A stretch of DNA of 64,000 nucleotides, taken from NCBI RefSeq assembly GCF_021401135.1, contig NZ_JACBFO010000001.1, forward strand, positions 372,001-436,000, given 5' to 3'. The notes beneath the pieces were generated by a model. The model made no database searches. It saw only the letters and a program-made list of their open reading frames with translations, and was not told the origin of the DNA. The position numbers and the translations under genes were made by a program. Of this stretch, positions 1 through 8,938 are shown piece after piece (positions within the stretch are counted from its first letter, which is position 1; each line of letters opens with the position of its first letter). Origin of the DNA: Azonexus sp. R2A61. Its GTDB lineage: Bacteria > Pseudomonadota > Gammaproteobacteria > Burkholderiales > Rhodocyclaceae.

Positions 1-402
1 CAACTGTGGGAAGGCCTGCTGTTTCGCGTCGACAACCCCCTGCCTTTCCTGCCCGGTCTGGAAGCCTGCCGGATCATCGAACGCAGCCCGCAGCAAATAC
101 GCCGCGAACTCGATTTTGGCGCCGCCCGCATCGTCGACCGCGTCACCCTGCTCGACCAGCAATGGGTACGCTTCGAGATCGAGGCCAACGAACAGCACGC
201 CGGCGGAACCCTGACCATCTCCATCGAAGAGCCGGAGCCGGAACGGCTGTTCCTGCGTTTCACCTACGTCACCACCTTTGGCGAAGCCAGCGGATCGGAA
301 GATCGGGCCTATATCGAATACGTCAAATCCGCCTACCAGCAATCGGACATCGATTGCGTCCGCGTCATCCGCACACTGGCCGCCGGAGGCAGCATCCAGT
401 AA
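1..402 (+). CDS. DUF1857 / SRPBCC-fold protein, 5' end missing
   Basis: The frame is open from the first base of the window and stops at TAA 400-402, giving 133 residues without a start, so the N-terminus lies outside. The fragment begins QLWEGLLFRV and continues with NPLPFLPGL, the opening pattern of the DUF1857 (AtaL-like) branch of the START/SRPBCC superfamily, and ends with alternating strands plus a C-terminal helix as in that fold. Members are about 150-160 residues, so little is missing. These proteins have a hydrophobic pocket, but no reaction is established for bacterial members. A P-type ATPase gene follows 21 bases later and may be cotranscribed. The family call is by eye. Confidence 0.7.
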   Translation, partial: QLWEGLLFRVDNPLPFLPGLEACRIIERSPQQIRRELDFGAARIVDRVTLLDQQWVRFEIEANEQHAGGTLTISIEEPEPERLFLRFTYVTTFGEASGSEDRAYIEYVKSAYQQSDIDCVRVIRTLAAGGSIQ

Positions 403-423
403 ATCCGCGAACGGGAGGAAACC

Positions 424-3141
424 GTGCCGTCGCAACCGCCGCTTCCCTTCGCTGTCAGCCAGCCGCACGCCCGCGAAGCCGGCGCCGTGCTCGACCAGCT
501 GAACAGCTCGCCCGCCGGCCTGGACAGCGCGCAGGCCGAACAACGGCTGCGCCAGGCCGGTCCCAACAGCCTGCCGGCACCGCCACGCGACAGCCCGCTG
601 AAACGTTTCCTGCTGCAGTTTCACGACACGCTGATCCACGTCCTGCTCGCCTCGGCGGCGATCACCGCGCTACTCGGCCACTGGGTGGACACGGCGGTCA
701 TCGCCGGCGTGGTCACGATCAACGCAATCATCGGTTTCCTGCAGGAAGGCAAGGCCGAAGCGGCACTGGAAGGCATCCGCCGGATGCTGTCGGTGCAGGC
801 CCAGACCCTGCGCGACGGGGAATGGCGCAACATTGACGCAGGCACGCTGGTACCTGGCGACATCGTCCGCCTGCGTGCCGGTGACCGGGTACCGGCCGAC
901 CTGCGGCTGATCGAAACCACCGGCCTGCGGATCGAGGAATCCGCCCTGACCGGCGAATCGGTACCGGCCGACAAACAGCCGGCACCGGTTGCCGCCGACG
1001 CGCCGCTCGGCGACCGCAGCCCGCTCGCCTTTTCCGGCACCCTGGTCGCCGCCGGGCGGGCGATCGGCGTTGTCGTCGGTACCGGCACGGATACCGAAAT
1101 CGGCCGCATCAACCGCTTGATCGCCAACGTCGAAACCCTGCAAACGCCGCTCACACGGCAGATGGCCCGCTTCGGCAAGGGCCTGTCGATGATCATCGTC
1201 GGCCTGGCATTGCTGATGCTGGGCATCGGCCTGGGCCTGCATGCCTTTCCGCTCGATGAACTCTTCCTGGCCGCGATCGGCTTTGCCGTCGCCGCGATTC
1301 CCGAAGGCCTGCCGGCCATCCTGACCATCACGCTGGCGCTCGGCGTGCAACGCATGGCCCGGCGCAACGCGATCACCCGCCGGCTGAGCGCGGTCGAAGC
1401 ACTGGGCTCGGTCACCGTGATCTGCTCCGACAAGACCGGCACCCTGACCCGCAACGAAATGACCGCCCGCGAAATCGTCACGCGCGGCGGCCGCTACGCG
1501 GTCAGCGGCACCGGCTACCGGCCGGCCGGCGACATCACTCTCGACGGCGAACTGGTCGAGCTGGCCGAGCACGCCCACCTGAACGCGCTGATCGAAGTGG
1601 TTGCCATCGCCAACGACACCGAACTCGGCCAGGACGAAGACGGCGAATGGCGCATCGCCGGCGAACCGACCGAAGGCGCGCTGCGCGCCCTGGCCGGCAA
1701 AGCCGGTTTTTCCGGCGACGATCATGTCAGGCATGCGGCGATTCCCTTCGCCTCCGAGCACAAGTTCATGGCCACGCTGAACAGCACGCCGACCGGCCTG
1801 CGCCGCATCCTGCTCAAGGGCGCGCCGGACCGCCTGCTCGACCGCTGCCGGCGTGAACTGGACAGCGACGGGTTGCCGGAAATGCTGGACCGCAACTTCT
1901 GGGAAAGCGAAATCGAGCGCCTCGCCGGCCAGGGTCTGCGCGTACTCGCCGCCGCCGCACGCAGCGCCCCGGACGGGCAATCCACGCTGGCCATCGACGA
2001 TCTCGACGACATGGTGTTTCTCGGCCTGATCGGCATCATCGACCCGCCGCGGCCGGAAGCGATCGCCGCCATCGCGTCCTGTCACGCGGCGGGAATCCGG
2101 GTCAAGATGATCACCGGCGACCACGCCATCACGGCCCGCGCGATCGGCATCGAAATGGGCCTGGGCGACGCAACCTCGCTGAAGGTCATCGACGGCCCCG
2201 CAATCGAAGCCGCCGACGACGATACGCTGCGCCGGCTGGCCCGCGACTGCGACATCTTCGCCCGTACCAGCCCGGAACATAAGCTGCGCCTGGTCATGGC
2301 ACTGCAGGCCTCGGGCGAAGTCGTGGCGATGACCGGTGACGGCGTCAACGACGCACCGGCGCTGAAACGGGCCGACATCGGCGTGGCAATGGGCATCAAG
2401 GGGACCGAAGCCACCAAGGAAGCCGCCGACATCGTGCTCGCCGACGACAACTTCACCACCATCGAACACGCCATCGAGGAAGGCCGGACGATCTACGACA
2501 ATCTGAAGAAAGCCATCCTGTTCACGCTGCCGACCAACGGCGCACAGGGCCTGGTGATGCTGGTCGCCGTGCTCTTCGGCCTGACCCTGCCGCTGACCCC
2601 GGTACAGATTCTGTGGGTGAACATGGTCGTCGCCGTCACGCTCGCGCTGGCGCTGGCCTTCGAACCGGCCGAGCCGGGCATCATGCAGCGACCGCCGCGC
2701 GCGCCCGGAAAACCCTTGCTCGGCGCCCTCTTCCTGGGGCGCCTGCTGTTCGTCTCGCTGCTCATCGGCGGCGCCACCATCGCCGTCTTCGAGGCCGAAC
2801 TGGCCTACGGCCTGCCGCTGGATACGGCACGCACCAGCGCCGTCACCACGCTGGTCGTCGCCCAGGCCTTCTATCTGTTCAACGCGCGTTTCCTGAGCGC
2901 CGCCAGCCTTCGTCCCGACCTGGTGTTCACCAACCGCGCAGCCTGGATCGCCTTGGCCATCCTGTTGTTGCTGCAACTGGCCTTCGTCTACCTGCCGCCG
3001 CTGCAGACCGCCTTTGCGACCACTGCGCTGTCGGGCCGCCACTGGCTGCTGGCCACCGCCATCGGGCTGGCGGTCTTCCTGCTGATGGAAGGGGAAAAAA
3101 CGCTGATCCGCCATCTGGAACGAAAGCGGGTGGACGAATAA
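424..3141 (+). CDS. P2-type (SERCA/PMR1-like) cation-transporting P-type ATPase
   Basis: A 905-residue integral membrane ion pump starting at GTG 424, 6 bases after a GGGAGG ribosome site. The N-terminal cation-ATPase domain (about 15-80) is followed by the actuator loop with TGES (176-179), the M4 motif PEGLP, the phosphorylation site DKTGTLT (D336) and the hinge GDGVND (about 638-643). Ten membrane segments are expected, the last six after about residue 690. The M4 PEGLP resembles Ca2+ or Na+ pumps, but M6 reads [18 protein letters not shown]. It keeps the Asn and lacks the Thr-Asp pair that binds Ca2+ in SERCA, so the ion is not predictable. Bacterial relatives are usually annotated only as cation ATPases. 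Confidence 0.9.
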   Translation: MPSQPPLPFAVSQPHAREAGAVLDQLNSSPAGLDSAQAEQRLRQAGPNSLPAPPRDSPLKRFLLQFHDTLIHVLLASAAITALLGHWVDTAVIAGVVTINAIIGFLQEGKAEAALEGIRRMLSVQAQTLRDGEWRNIDAGTLVPGDIVRLRAGDRVPADLRLIETTGLRIEESALTGESVPADKQPAPVAADAPLGDRSPLAFSGTLVAAGRAIGVVVGTGTDTEIGRINRLIANVETLQTPLTRQMARFGKGLSMIIVGLALLMLGIGLGLHAFPLDELFLAAIGFAVAAIPEGLPAILTITLALGVQRMARRNAITRRLSAVEALGSVTVICSDKTGTLTRNEMTAREIVTRGGRYAVSGTGYRPAGDITLDGELVELAEHAHLNALIEVVAIANDTELGQDEDGEWRIAGEPTEGALRALAGKAGFSGDDHVRHAAIPFASEHKFMATLNSTPTGLRRILLKGAPDRLLDRCRRELDSDGLPEMLDRNFWESEIERLAGQGLRVLAAAARSAPDGQSTLAIDDLDDMVFLGLIGIIDPPRPEAIAAIASCHAAGIRVKMITGDHAITARAIGIEMGLGDATSLKVIDGPAIEAADDDTLRRLARDCDIFARTSPEHKLRLVMALQASGEVVAMTGDGVNDAPALKRADIGVAMGIKGTEATKEAADIVLADDNFTTIEHAIEEGRTIYDNLKKAILFTLPTNGAQGLVMLVAVLFGLTLPLTPVQILWVNMVVAVTLALALAFEPAEPGIMQRPPRAPGKPLLGALFLGRLLFVSLLIGGATIAVFEAELAYGLPLDTARTSAVTTLVVAQAFYLFNARFLSAASLRPDLVFTNRAAWIALAILLLLQLAFVYLPPLQTAFATTALSGRHWLLATAIGLAVFLLMEGEKTLIRHLERKRVDE

Positions 3142-3235
3142 ATCGAACAGTCGGGACGAAAAACCCTGCTTCTCACGGTCGACCGCGAGGATTAAGGTAA
3201 AACTTCCCTTGAACAGGAGACAAAGGAGTCCAATC

Positions 3236-3604
3236 GTGCAGATTCAAATTCAAACCTCTGATCTGGAAACTCCCACCGGCTGGCGCGAACAGGTCGAAAA
3301 GCGCGTCCGCTTCGTGTTGCGCCGCCTGCGCCACGGCATCCGGCATGCGCGTGTCAGCCTGCGCGACGTCAATGGTCCGCGCGGCGGCGTGGACAAGGAA
3401 TGCCGGGTGACGCTCAAGCGCGACGGCGAAGGCGAAGTCGTCGTCCGCATCCAGGCTCGGACCGCGCAGAACGCACTGATCGCCGCGCTGCACCAGGCAG
3501 CCCGCCGGCTGGTGCGCAGCCAGCAACGGCAACGCGGTTCGCGCCGCGCCCAGCGTGCGCTCCCCGGCGAAAGCCTGGCCGACGAGGCCCTGGCAACCGC
3601 CTGA
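3236..3604 (+). CDS. HPF/RaiA-family ribosome-associated protein
   Basis: A 122-residue protein related to hibernation-promoting factors, which bind the decoding region of the 30S subunit and silence ribosomes under stress. I chose GTG 3236 because AAAGGAG lies 7 bases upstream and the protein then opens with the typical beta strand MQIQIQTSDLE. A TTG nine codons earlier has no ribosome site. A basic helix (EKRVRFVLRRLRHGIRHARV) and the strand-helix-strand order fit the S30AE fold. The C-terminal tail is rich in Arg, Gln and Ala, and there is no second dimerisation domain, so it is a short form. It stands alone, convergent with ybiT. Confidence 0.75.
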   Translation: MQIQIQTSDLETPTGWREQVEKRVRFVLRRLRHGIRHARVSLRDVNGPRGGVDKECRVTLKRDGEGEVVVRIQARTAQNALIAALHQAARRLVRSQQRQRGSRRAQRALPGESLADEALATA

Positions 3605-3623
3605 ACCGGAATCCGGCAAATAC

Positions 3624-3670
3624 CGACCGCAGCTGCGGTCGACCGCCCGGCGGATAGAAAAACCGCCGGG
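3624..3670. terminator. Convergent intergenic palindromes between hpf-like gene and ybiT
   Basis: Two dyads lie back to back in the 80-base tail-to-tail gap. The first is a perfect 18-bp palindrome at 3624-3641 (core GACCGCAGCTGCGGTC) that contains one copy of the 10-mer described below. The second is a hairpin with 8-bp arms CCCGGCGG and CCGCCGGG at 3646-3670 around an A-rich loop. Neither is followed by a good T-tract on either strand, so a role as a bidirectional terminator is inferred from position. Confidence 0.45.
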
Positions 3671-3684
3671 CCGGCCTGGCCGGT

Positions 3685-5307
3685 TTACTGGACGCCCTGG
3701 CTGGCCAGGTAGTCCTCGTAACCGCCGAGGTAATCGACGATGCGGCCGTCGCCCTTCACTTCGAAAACGCGCGTCGCCAGCGACGACACGAACTCGCGGT
3801 CGTGCGAGACGAAAACCAGCGTGCCGGGGAATTTCTCCAGGCCGGCGTTGAGCGCTTCGATCGATTCCATATCCAGGTGGTTGGTCGGTTCGTCGAGGAT
3901 CAGCACGTTCGGCTTCTGCAGCATCAGCTTGCCGAACAGCATGCGGCCCTGTTCGCCGCCGGAAATCACGTTGACCGGCTTCTTCTGCTCGTCGCCGGAG
4001 AACAGCAGGCGGCCGAGCGTGCCGCGGATCAGCGTTTCCAGGTCGCCGCCGTCCTCGATGGTGGCGCGGGCGTAGCCGGCGATCCAGTCGGTCAGGCTTT
4101 CGCCGTTGGCGAACTCGGCGCTGTGATCCTGCGCGTAGTAGCCGGGCTTGGCCTTCTCGGCCCACTTCAGCGTGCCGTACTGCGGTTGCAGCTCACCCAT
4201 CAGCAGCTTCAGGAAGGTCGTCTTGCCGACGCCGTTCTCGCCGATCACGGCGATCTTCTCGCCGCCGTTGATGGTCAGCGTCAGGTTGTCGAAGATCTTG
4301 CGCTCGCCGCCTTCGTAGGCGAAGGTCAGGTTCTCGATCTCGACGGCCTGGCGGTGCAGTTTCTGTTTTTCGTCGAAGTCGAAACGGATCCACGGGTACT
4401 GGCGCGACGACGGCTTGACGTCTTCCGGCTTGAGCTTGTCGATCAGCTTCAGGCGGGAGGTCGCCTGCTTGGCCTTGGAGGCGTTGGCCGAGAAGCGGCG
4501 GACGAAGGTCTGCAGTTCGGCGATGCGTTCCTTGGCCTTGGCGTTGGCCTGCGACTGGCGTTCGCGGGCCTGCTGCGCGGCTTCCATGAAGTCGTCGTAG
4601 TTGCCGGCGTAGGTGGTGATCTTGCCGTAGTCCAGGTCGGCCATGTGGGTGCACACCTGGTTCAGGAAGTGGCGGTCGTGGGAGATGATGATCATCGTCG
4701 AGTCACGACCGTTCAACACGTCTTCCAGCCAGCGGATGGTGTTGATGTCGAGGTTGTTGGTCGGTTCGTCGAGCAGCAGGATGTCCGGATTGGCGAACAG
4801 GGCCTGGCAGAGCAGCACACGCAGCTTCCAGCCGGGTGCGACTTCGCTCATCGGGCCGTTGTGCTGTTCGGTCGGGATGCCGACGCCGAGCAGCAGCTCA
4901 CCGGCGCGCGATTCGGCGGTGTAGCCGTCATATTCGCCGACCTTGCCTTCCAGCTCGGCAGCGCGCATGTAGTCGTCCTCGCTCGCTTCCGGATTGGCGT
5001 AGATGGCATCGCGTTCCTGGATGGCGTTCCACAGTTCCTCGTGGCCCATCATCACCACGTCGAGGACGCGCATGTCTTCGTAGGCGAACTGGTCCTGCTT
5101 CAGGTAGGCCATGCGTTCATGCACGTCCTTGGAGACGTTGCCGGCCGACGGTTCGAGCGCGCCGCACAAGATCTTCATGAAGGTCGATTTGCCGGCGCCG
5201 TTGGCGCCGATGAGGCCGTAGCGATAGCCCTCGCCGAACTTGACGTTGACGTTCTCGAACAGGGGTTTGACCCCGAATTGCATGGTGATGTTGGCGGCGA
5301 CGAGCAC
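3685..5307 (-). CDS. ybiT: ABC-F ATPase YbiT
   Basis: A 540-residue soluble protein with two ABC domains and no membrane segments, matching E. coli YbiT closely along its length (start [12 protein letters not shown], end [11 protein letters not shown]). The first Walker [10 protein letters not shown] lies near residue 34 and the second GENGVGKTT near 352. Both Walker B sites read LLLDEPTN or LILDEPTN, and the second signature is SGGEQGR. The inter-domain linker with [11 protein letters not shown] is the arm that reaches into the ribosomal E site in ABC-F proteins. Family members act as translation factors; the precise role of YbiT is less clear. The start is GTG 5305-5307, divergent from gshA. 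Confidence 0.95.
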   Translation of the reverse strand: MLVAANITMQFGVKPLFENVNVKFGEGYRYGLIGANGAGKSTFMKILCGALEPSAGNVSKDVHERMAYLKQDQFAYEDMRVLDVVMMGHEELWNAIQERDAIYANPEASEDDYMRAAELEGKVGEYDGYTAESRAGELLLGVGIPTEQHNGPMSEVAPGWKLRVLLCQALFANPDILLLDEPTNNLDINTIRWLEDVLNGRDSTMIIISHDRHFLNQVCTHMADLDYGKITTYAGNYDDFMEAAQQARERQSQANAKAKERIAELQTFVRRFSANASKAKQATSRLKLIDKLKPEDVKPSSRQYPWIRFDFDEKQKLHRQAVEIENLTFAYEGGERKIFDNLTLTINGGEKIAVIGENGVGKTTFLKLLMGELQPQYGTLKWAEKAKPGYYAQDHSAEFANGESLTDWIAGYARATIEDGGDLETLIRGTLGRLLFSGDEQKKPVNVISGGEQGRMLFGKLMLQKPNVLILDEPTNHLDMESIEALNAGLEKFPGTLVFVSHDREFVSSLATRVFEVKGDGRIVDYLGGYEDYLASQGVQ

Positions 5308-5443
5308 AGCGAATCCGATACAAAAGCAAAACGCGGAATTTTACTCGCTATTCAAGGGGTTGACCGCAGAAAGCCGGCATTGCACTGCGCCGGGGTGTAA
5401 GATTTGCGCCCACGATAAAAATCCACGGGATGTAGAGACAGCA

Positions 5444-6751
5444 ATGGTCCCCCACCTGAAGACCGCCCTGACCGGCCCCCTGCTCGAACTGGAAAAGCGT
5501 TTCCTCGACGCCAGTCCGCAGATCGAACAATGGCTGCGCGGCCAGTGGCTGGAACACACGCCGCCCTTCTATTCGTCGGTCGACCTGCGCAACGCCGGCT
5601 TCAAGCTGGCGCCGGTCGATACCAACCTGTTCCCCGGCGGCTTCAACAACCTCAACCCGGCCTTCCTGCCGCTCTGCGTGCAGGCGGCAATGAGCGCGAT
5701 CGAGAAGTTCTGCCCGGAAGCCCGCCGCCTGCTGCTGATCCCCGAGAACCACACGCGCAACCAGTTCTACCTGCAGAACGTCGCCCAGATCGCCGCCGTG
5801 CTCAAGCAGACCGGCCTCGAAGTGCGCATCGGCTCGCTGATCCCCGACCTCGCCGGACCGACTGCGGTCGACCTGCCGAACGGGCAAAAATTGCTGCTCG
5901 AACCACTGCGCCGCCAGGGCAACCGGATCGGCGTCGACGGCTTCGAGCCCTGCGCGATCCTGCTCAACAACGACCTGTCGGCCGGCATTCCCGACATCCT
6001 CGGCAATCTCGACGAACAGTACGTGCTGCCGCCGCTGCATGCCGGCTGGGCGGTACGCCGCAAGTCCAACCATTTCGCCGCCTACGACCAGGTCGCCAAC
6101 GATTTCGCCAAGGCCATCGGCATCGATCCCTGGCGCATCAACCCGGCCTTCTCGGTCTGCCGCTCGATCAACTTCCACGAACGCCAGGGCGAGGAATGCC
6201 TGGTCGCCAACGTCAGCGCAGTGCTCGATCTGGTGCGCGAGAAGTACAAGGAATACGGCATCGCCGAAACGCCCTACGTCGTCGTCAAGGCCGACGCCGG
6301 CACCTACGGCATGGGCGTGATGACGGTGCGCGACGCCGACGAGCTGATCGCCCTTAACCGCAAGCAACGCAACAAGATGAGCGTGGTCAAGGAAGGCCTG
6401 GAAGTGTCCGAAGTGCTGATCCAGGAAGGCGTGCATTCGTTCGAGACGGTCAACGACGCGGTCGCCGAGCCGGTGATCTACATGATCGACCGCTACGTCG
6501 TCGGCGGCTTCTACCGCGTGCATACCGGTCGCGGCAAGGACGAGAACCTGAACGCCCCGGGCATGCACTTCGAGCCGCTCGCCTTCGAAACCGGCTGCAA
6601 CCTGCCCGACTACCGCTGCGGCAATCCCGACTCGCCGCCCAACCGCTTCTACGCCTACGGCGTGGTCGGCCGCCTGGCCTGCCTGGCCGCTGCCGTCGAA
6701 CTGGAAAGGACGGCCGACGCACTCGAGCAGCCGGCCGCGCTGGTCGCCTGA
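5444..6751 (+). CDS. gshA: Glutamate-cysteine ligase, proteobacterial TIGR02049 type
   Basis: The 435-residue first enzyme of glutathione synthesis, joining glutamate and cysteine with ATP in the cytoplasm. The sequence is of the Acidithiobacillus-like class found in many beta- and gammaproteobacteria, not the E. coli GshA class. Visible family segments include YSSVDLRNAGFKLAPVDTN (about 39-57), NPAFLPLC, YVVVKADAGTYGMGVM (an ATP-grasp-like loop) and EPVIYMIDRYVVGGFYRVH near 350. The open frame continues upstream to 5240, but that part overlaps ybiT antisense and does not fit the family, so ATG 5444 is used. gshB follows 5 bases downstream, forming a glutathione operon. A 10-mer copy lies at 5863-5872. 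Confidence 0.92.
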   Translation: MVPHLKTALTGPLLELEKRFLDASPQIEQWLRGQWLEHTPPFYSSVDLRNAGFKLAPVDTNLFPGGFNNLNPAFLPLCVQAAMSAIEKFCPEARRLLLIPENHTRNQFYLQNVAQIAAVLKQTGLEVRIGSLIPDLAGPTAVDLPNGQKLLLEPLRRQGNRIGVDGFEPCAILLNNDLSAGIPDILGNLDEQYVLPPLHAGWAVRRKSNHFAAYDQVANDFAKAIGIDPWRINPAFSVCRSINFHERQGEECLVANVSAVLDLVREKYKEYGIAETPYVVVKADAGTYGMGVMTVRDADELIALNRKQRNKMSVVKEGLEVSEVLIQEGVHSFETVNDAVAEPVIYMIDRYVVGGFYRVHTGRGKDENLNAPGMHFEPLAFETGCNLPDYRCGNPDSPPNRFYAYGVVGRLACLAAAVELERTADALEQPAALVA

Positions 6752-6756
6752 GCCCC

Positions 6757-7776
6757 GTGGCGCAACAACTGCATTTCGAACGACACCTGCTGGGCGGCAG
6801 CGAACGTTCGCTGCGCCTGGTCTTCGTGCTCGACCCGCTGGACAGCCTGAAAGCCTGGAAGGATTCGTCGGTGGCGATGATGCGCGCCGCGCAGAGCCAC
6901 GGCCACGACGTATTCGCCATCGATGCGCGCACGCTGGCCTGGCGTAAGCCGGAAAACGGTCATCCCGGCGGCGTGCATGCCGAAGTCGTCCATCTCCACC
7001 TGCGCCCGGACGATCACGACTGGTATCGCGAAACCGGTCGCGAATGGCAGCGCCTGGCCGGTTTCGACGCCGTGGTGATGCGTAAGGACCCGCCCTTCGA
7101 CAGCGAATACGTTGCCGCCACCTGGCTGCTCGAACGCGCCGAAGCCGAAGGCGTGCGCGTGTTCAACCGGCCGCGGGCCCTGCGCGACCATTCGGAAAAA
7201 CTGGCGATCCTGGAATTTCCGCAATTCATCCCGTCGACCGCAGTCAGCCGGAATATCGACAGGCTGCAGCACTTCATCGACGAACAGCGCGATGTGATCC
7301 TCAAGCCGCTCGACGGCATGGGCGGCGCCGGCATCTTCCGCGTGCATCGCAACGACCCGAACCGCAACGTGATCCTCGAAACGCTGACCGGCGAAGGCCA
7401 GCGGACGATCATGGCGCAGCAATACCTGCCCGCCATCGCCCAGGGTGACAAGCGCATCCTGCTGATCGCCGGCAAGCCGGTCCCCTATTGCCTGGCGCGC
7501 ATCCCGAAGGCCGGCGAGACGCGCGGCAACCTGGCGGCCGGCGGGACCGGCGTCGCCCAGGAGCTGTCGGCGCGCGACCGCGAGATCGCCGAAGCGCTCG
7601 GTCCGATCCTGATCAAGCGCGGCCTGCTGCTGGTCGGCATCGACGTGATCGGCGAACGACTGACCGAAATCAACGTCACCAGCCCGACCTGCATGGTCGA
7701 GATCCGGCAGCAGACGGGTTTCGATGCCGCCGGTGCCCTGATCACCGCCATCGAGCACGCATGCGGGCTGTCCTGA
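6757..7776 (+). CDS. gshB: Glutathione synthetase
   Basis: A 339-residue ATP-grasp ligase that adds glycine to gamma-glutamylcysteine. Landmarks are VFVLDPLDSLKAWKDSS at the N-terminal substrate domain, VVMRKDPPFD, the ATP-grasp core VILKPLDGMGGAGIFR, and EINVTSPTCMVEI, which carries metal ligands near the C-terminus. The start is GTG 6757, five bases after gshA, which gives about 20 residues more than E. coli GshB before the conserved first strand. The 3' end overlaps apbE by 16 bases, so gshA-gshB-apbE appear to be one transcript. A copy of the 10-mer (7233-7242) encodes S-T-A in a loop. Confidence 0.95.
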   Translation: MAQQLHFERHLLGGSERSLRLVFVLDPLDSLKAWKDSSVAMMRAAQSHGHDVFAIDARTLAWRKPENGHPGGVHAEVVHLHLRPDDHDWYRETGREWQRLAGFDAVVMRKDPPFDSEYVAATWLLERAEAEGVRVFNRPRALRDHSEKLAILEFPQFIPSTAVSRNIDRLQHFIDEQRDVILKPLDGMGGAGIFRVHRNDPNRNVILETLTGEGQRTIMAQQYLPAIAQGDKRILLIAGKPVPYCLARIPKAGETRGNLAAGGTGVAQELSARDREIAEALGPILIKRGLLLVGIDVIGERLTEINVTSPTCMVEIRQQTGFDAAGALITAIEHACGLS

Positions 7777-8801
7777 AGACCTGCCTGGCGCTGGCCGCCG
7801 CCCTGCTGCTCGCCGCCTGCGGCCGCACCCCCTTGCAGGAACAGCAATCGTACGTTTTCGGCACGCGCGTCGAAGTGATCGTCGTCAGCGCCGACCCGGA
7901 ACAAGGGCGCAAGGCGATCGCCGCCGTGCTGCGCGAATTCGACCGCATGCACCGCGCCTACCACGCCTGGGAGCCGTCCGAACTGACCGAGGTGAATTCG
8001 GCCATCGCCGCCGGTCGACCGCAGCAGGTGACGCCGGAAATGGCCGACTTCATGCGCGAAGCGCAGGCGCTGTCGGCACAGGGCGAACACCTGTTCGATC
8101 CGGGCATCGGCAAGCTGATCGAACTGTGGGGTTTCCACGCCGACGAGTTCGTCGCCCGGCTGCCCGACCGGAAAACGCTCGACGCCTTGGTCGCCGCCCA
8201 TCCGTCGGTGGCCGACCTGGTCATTGACGGGACCACGGTATCCAGCCGCAACAAGGCACTGGCCCTGGATTTCGGCGGCTACCTGAAGGGCGTCGCGCTC
8301 GACCGGGCCGCGGCCATCCTGCGCCAGCAAGGCATCCACGATGCGCTGATCAACATCGGCGGCAACGTCATGGCGCTCGGCAACAAGGAAGGCCGGAAAT
8401 GGCGAGTCGGCATCCAGCACCCGCGCCAGCCCGGCCCGCTGGCCACCGTGTCGCTGGAGGATGGCGAAGCGATCGGCACGTCCGGCGACTACCAGCGCTA
8501 CTTCGAAGTCGACGGCAAGCGTTACTCGCACCTGATCGATCCGCGCAGCGGCTGGCCGGTCGACCACACGCAGGCGGTCACCGTGCTGGTACCGGCCGGA
8601 CCGAAGGCCGGTACGCTGTCCGATGCCACCTCGAAGCCGATCTTCATCGCCGGTCCGGACGGCTGGCGGGCCATGGCCCGGCGCATGGAAATGCCCTACG
8701 TCCTGCGCGTCGACAGCGCGCAGCACATCCAGGTCACGGCAGCGCTGCACCAGCGACTCGAATACATCGGCCAGCCGCCGGCCATCGAGGTCATTCCCTG
8801 A
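7761..8801 (+). CDS. apbE: FAD:protein FMN transferase, lipoprotein
   Basis: A 346-residue ApbE-family enzyme that attaches FMN covalently to Thr or Ser of target proteins such as NqrB, NqrC or RnfG in the periplasm. ATG 7761 gives a signal peptide with lipobox LLAAC, so Cys 20 would be lipidated. Family motifs are visible: FDPGIGKLIELWGF, DFGGYLKGVALD (FAD and Mg binding), INIGGNVMALG, and YSHLIDPRSGWPV followed by SDATSKPIF. It overlaps gshB by 16 bases. No flavoprotein target is encoded nearby, so the glutathione linkage looks organisational rather than biochemical. Confidence 0.93.
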   Translation: MRAVLKTCLALAAALLLAACGRTPLQEQQSYVFGTRVEVIVVSADPEQGRKAIAAVLREFDRMHRAYHAWEPSELTEVNSAIAAGRPQQVTPEMADFMREAQALSAQGEHLFDPGIGKLIELWGFHADEFVARLPDRKTLDALVAAHPSVADLVIDGTTVSSRNKALALDFGGYLKGVALDRAAAILRQQGIHDALINIGGNVMALGNKEGRKWRVGIQHPRQPGPLATVSLEDGEAIGTSGDYQRYFEVDGKRYSHLIDPRSGWPVDHTQAVTVLVPAGPKAGTLSDATSKPIFIAGPDGWRAMARRMEMPYVLRVDSAQHIQVTAALHQRLEYIGQPPAIEVIP

Positions 8802-8856
8802 AAGGCAGGCCTCTGGCGGGATTCCGCCGTACCCGACCCCGTTCATTTACATTGTT

Positions 8857-8874
8857 TCTCAATATTATTTGAGA
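8857..8874. promoter_or_regulatory. AT-rich inverted repeat upstream of the channel gene
   Basis: The 137-base gap between apbE and the channel gene is much richer in A+T than its surroundings. It holds a perfect dyad with arms TCTCAA and TTGAGA separated by TATTAT. This looks like a regulator-binding site or part of the promoter for the gene at 8939. No clear -35/-10 pair could be fixed. The function is inferred from position. Confidence 0.35.
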
Positions 8875-8938
8875 CATCGCTGCGAACGCGTGCGACTATC
8901 CCCCCTCCTGTTGAACATTACTATGGGGGATAAGCTCA

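Noticed and set aside
670..3114. Long open frame antisense to the P-type ATPase (over 800 codons)
   Set aside because: It is a mirror frame created by high-G+C codon bias. The composition is Gln/Asp/Gly/Arg-rich with no domain pattern, while the sense frame is a complete ATPase.
3209..3235. TTG start nine codons upstream for the HPF-like gene
   Set aside because: No ribosome site precedes it, while AAAGGAG is correctly placed before GTG 3236 and the protein then begins at the conserved first strand.
5240..5443. N-terminal extension of gshA
   Set aside because: In frame, but it overlaps ybiT antisense and adds sequence unlike the family. ATG 5444 gives the expected length.
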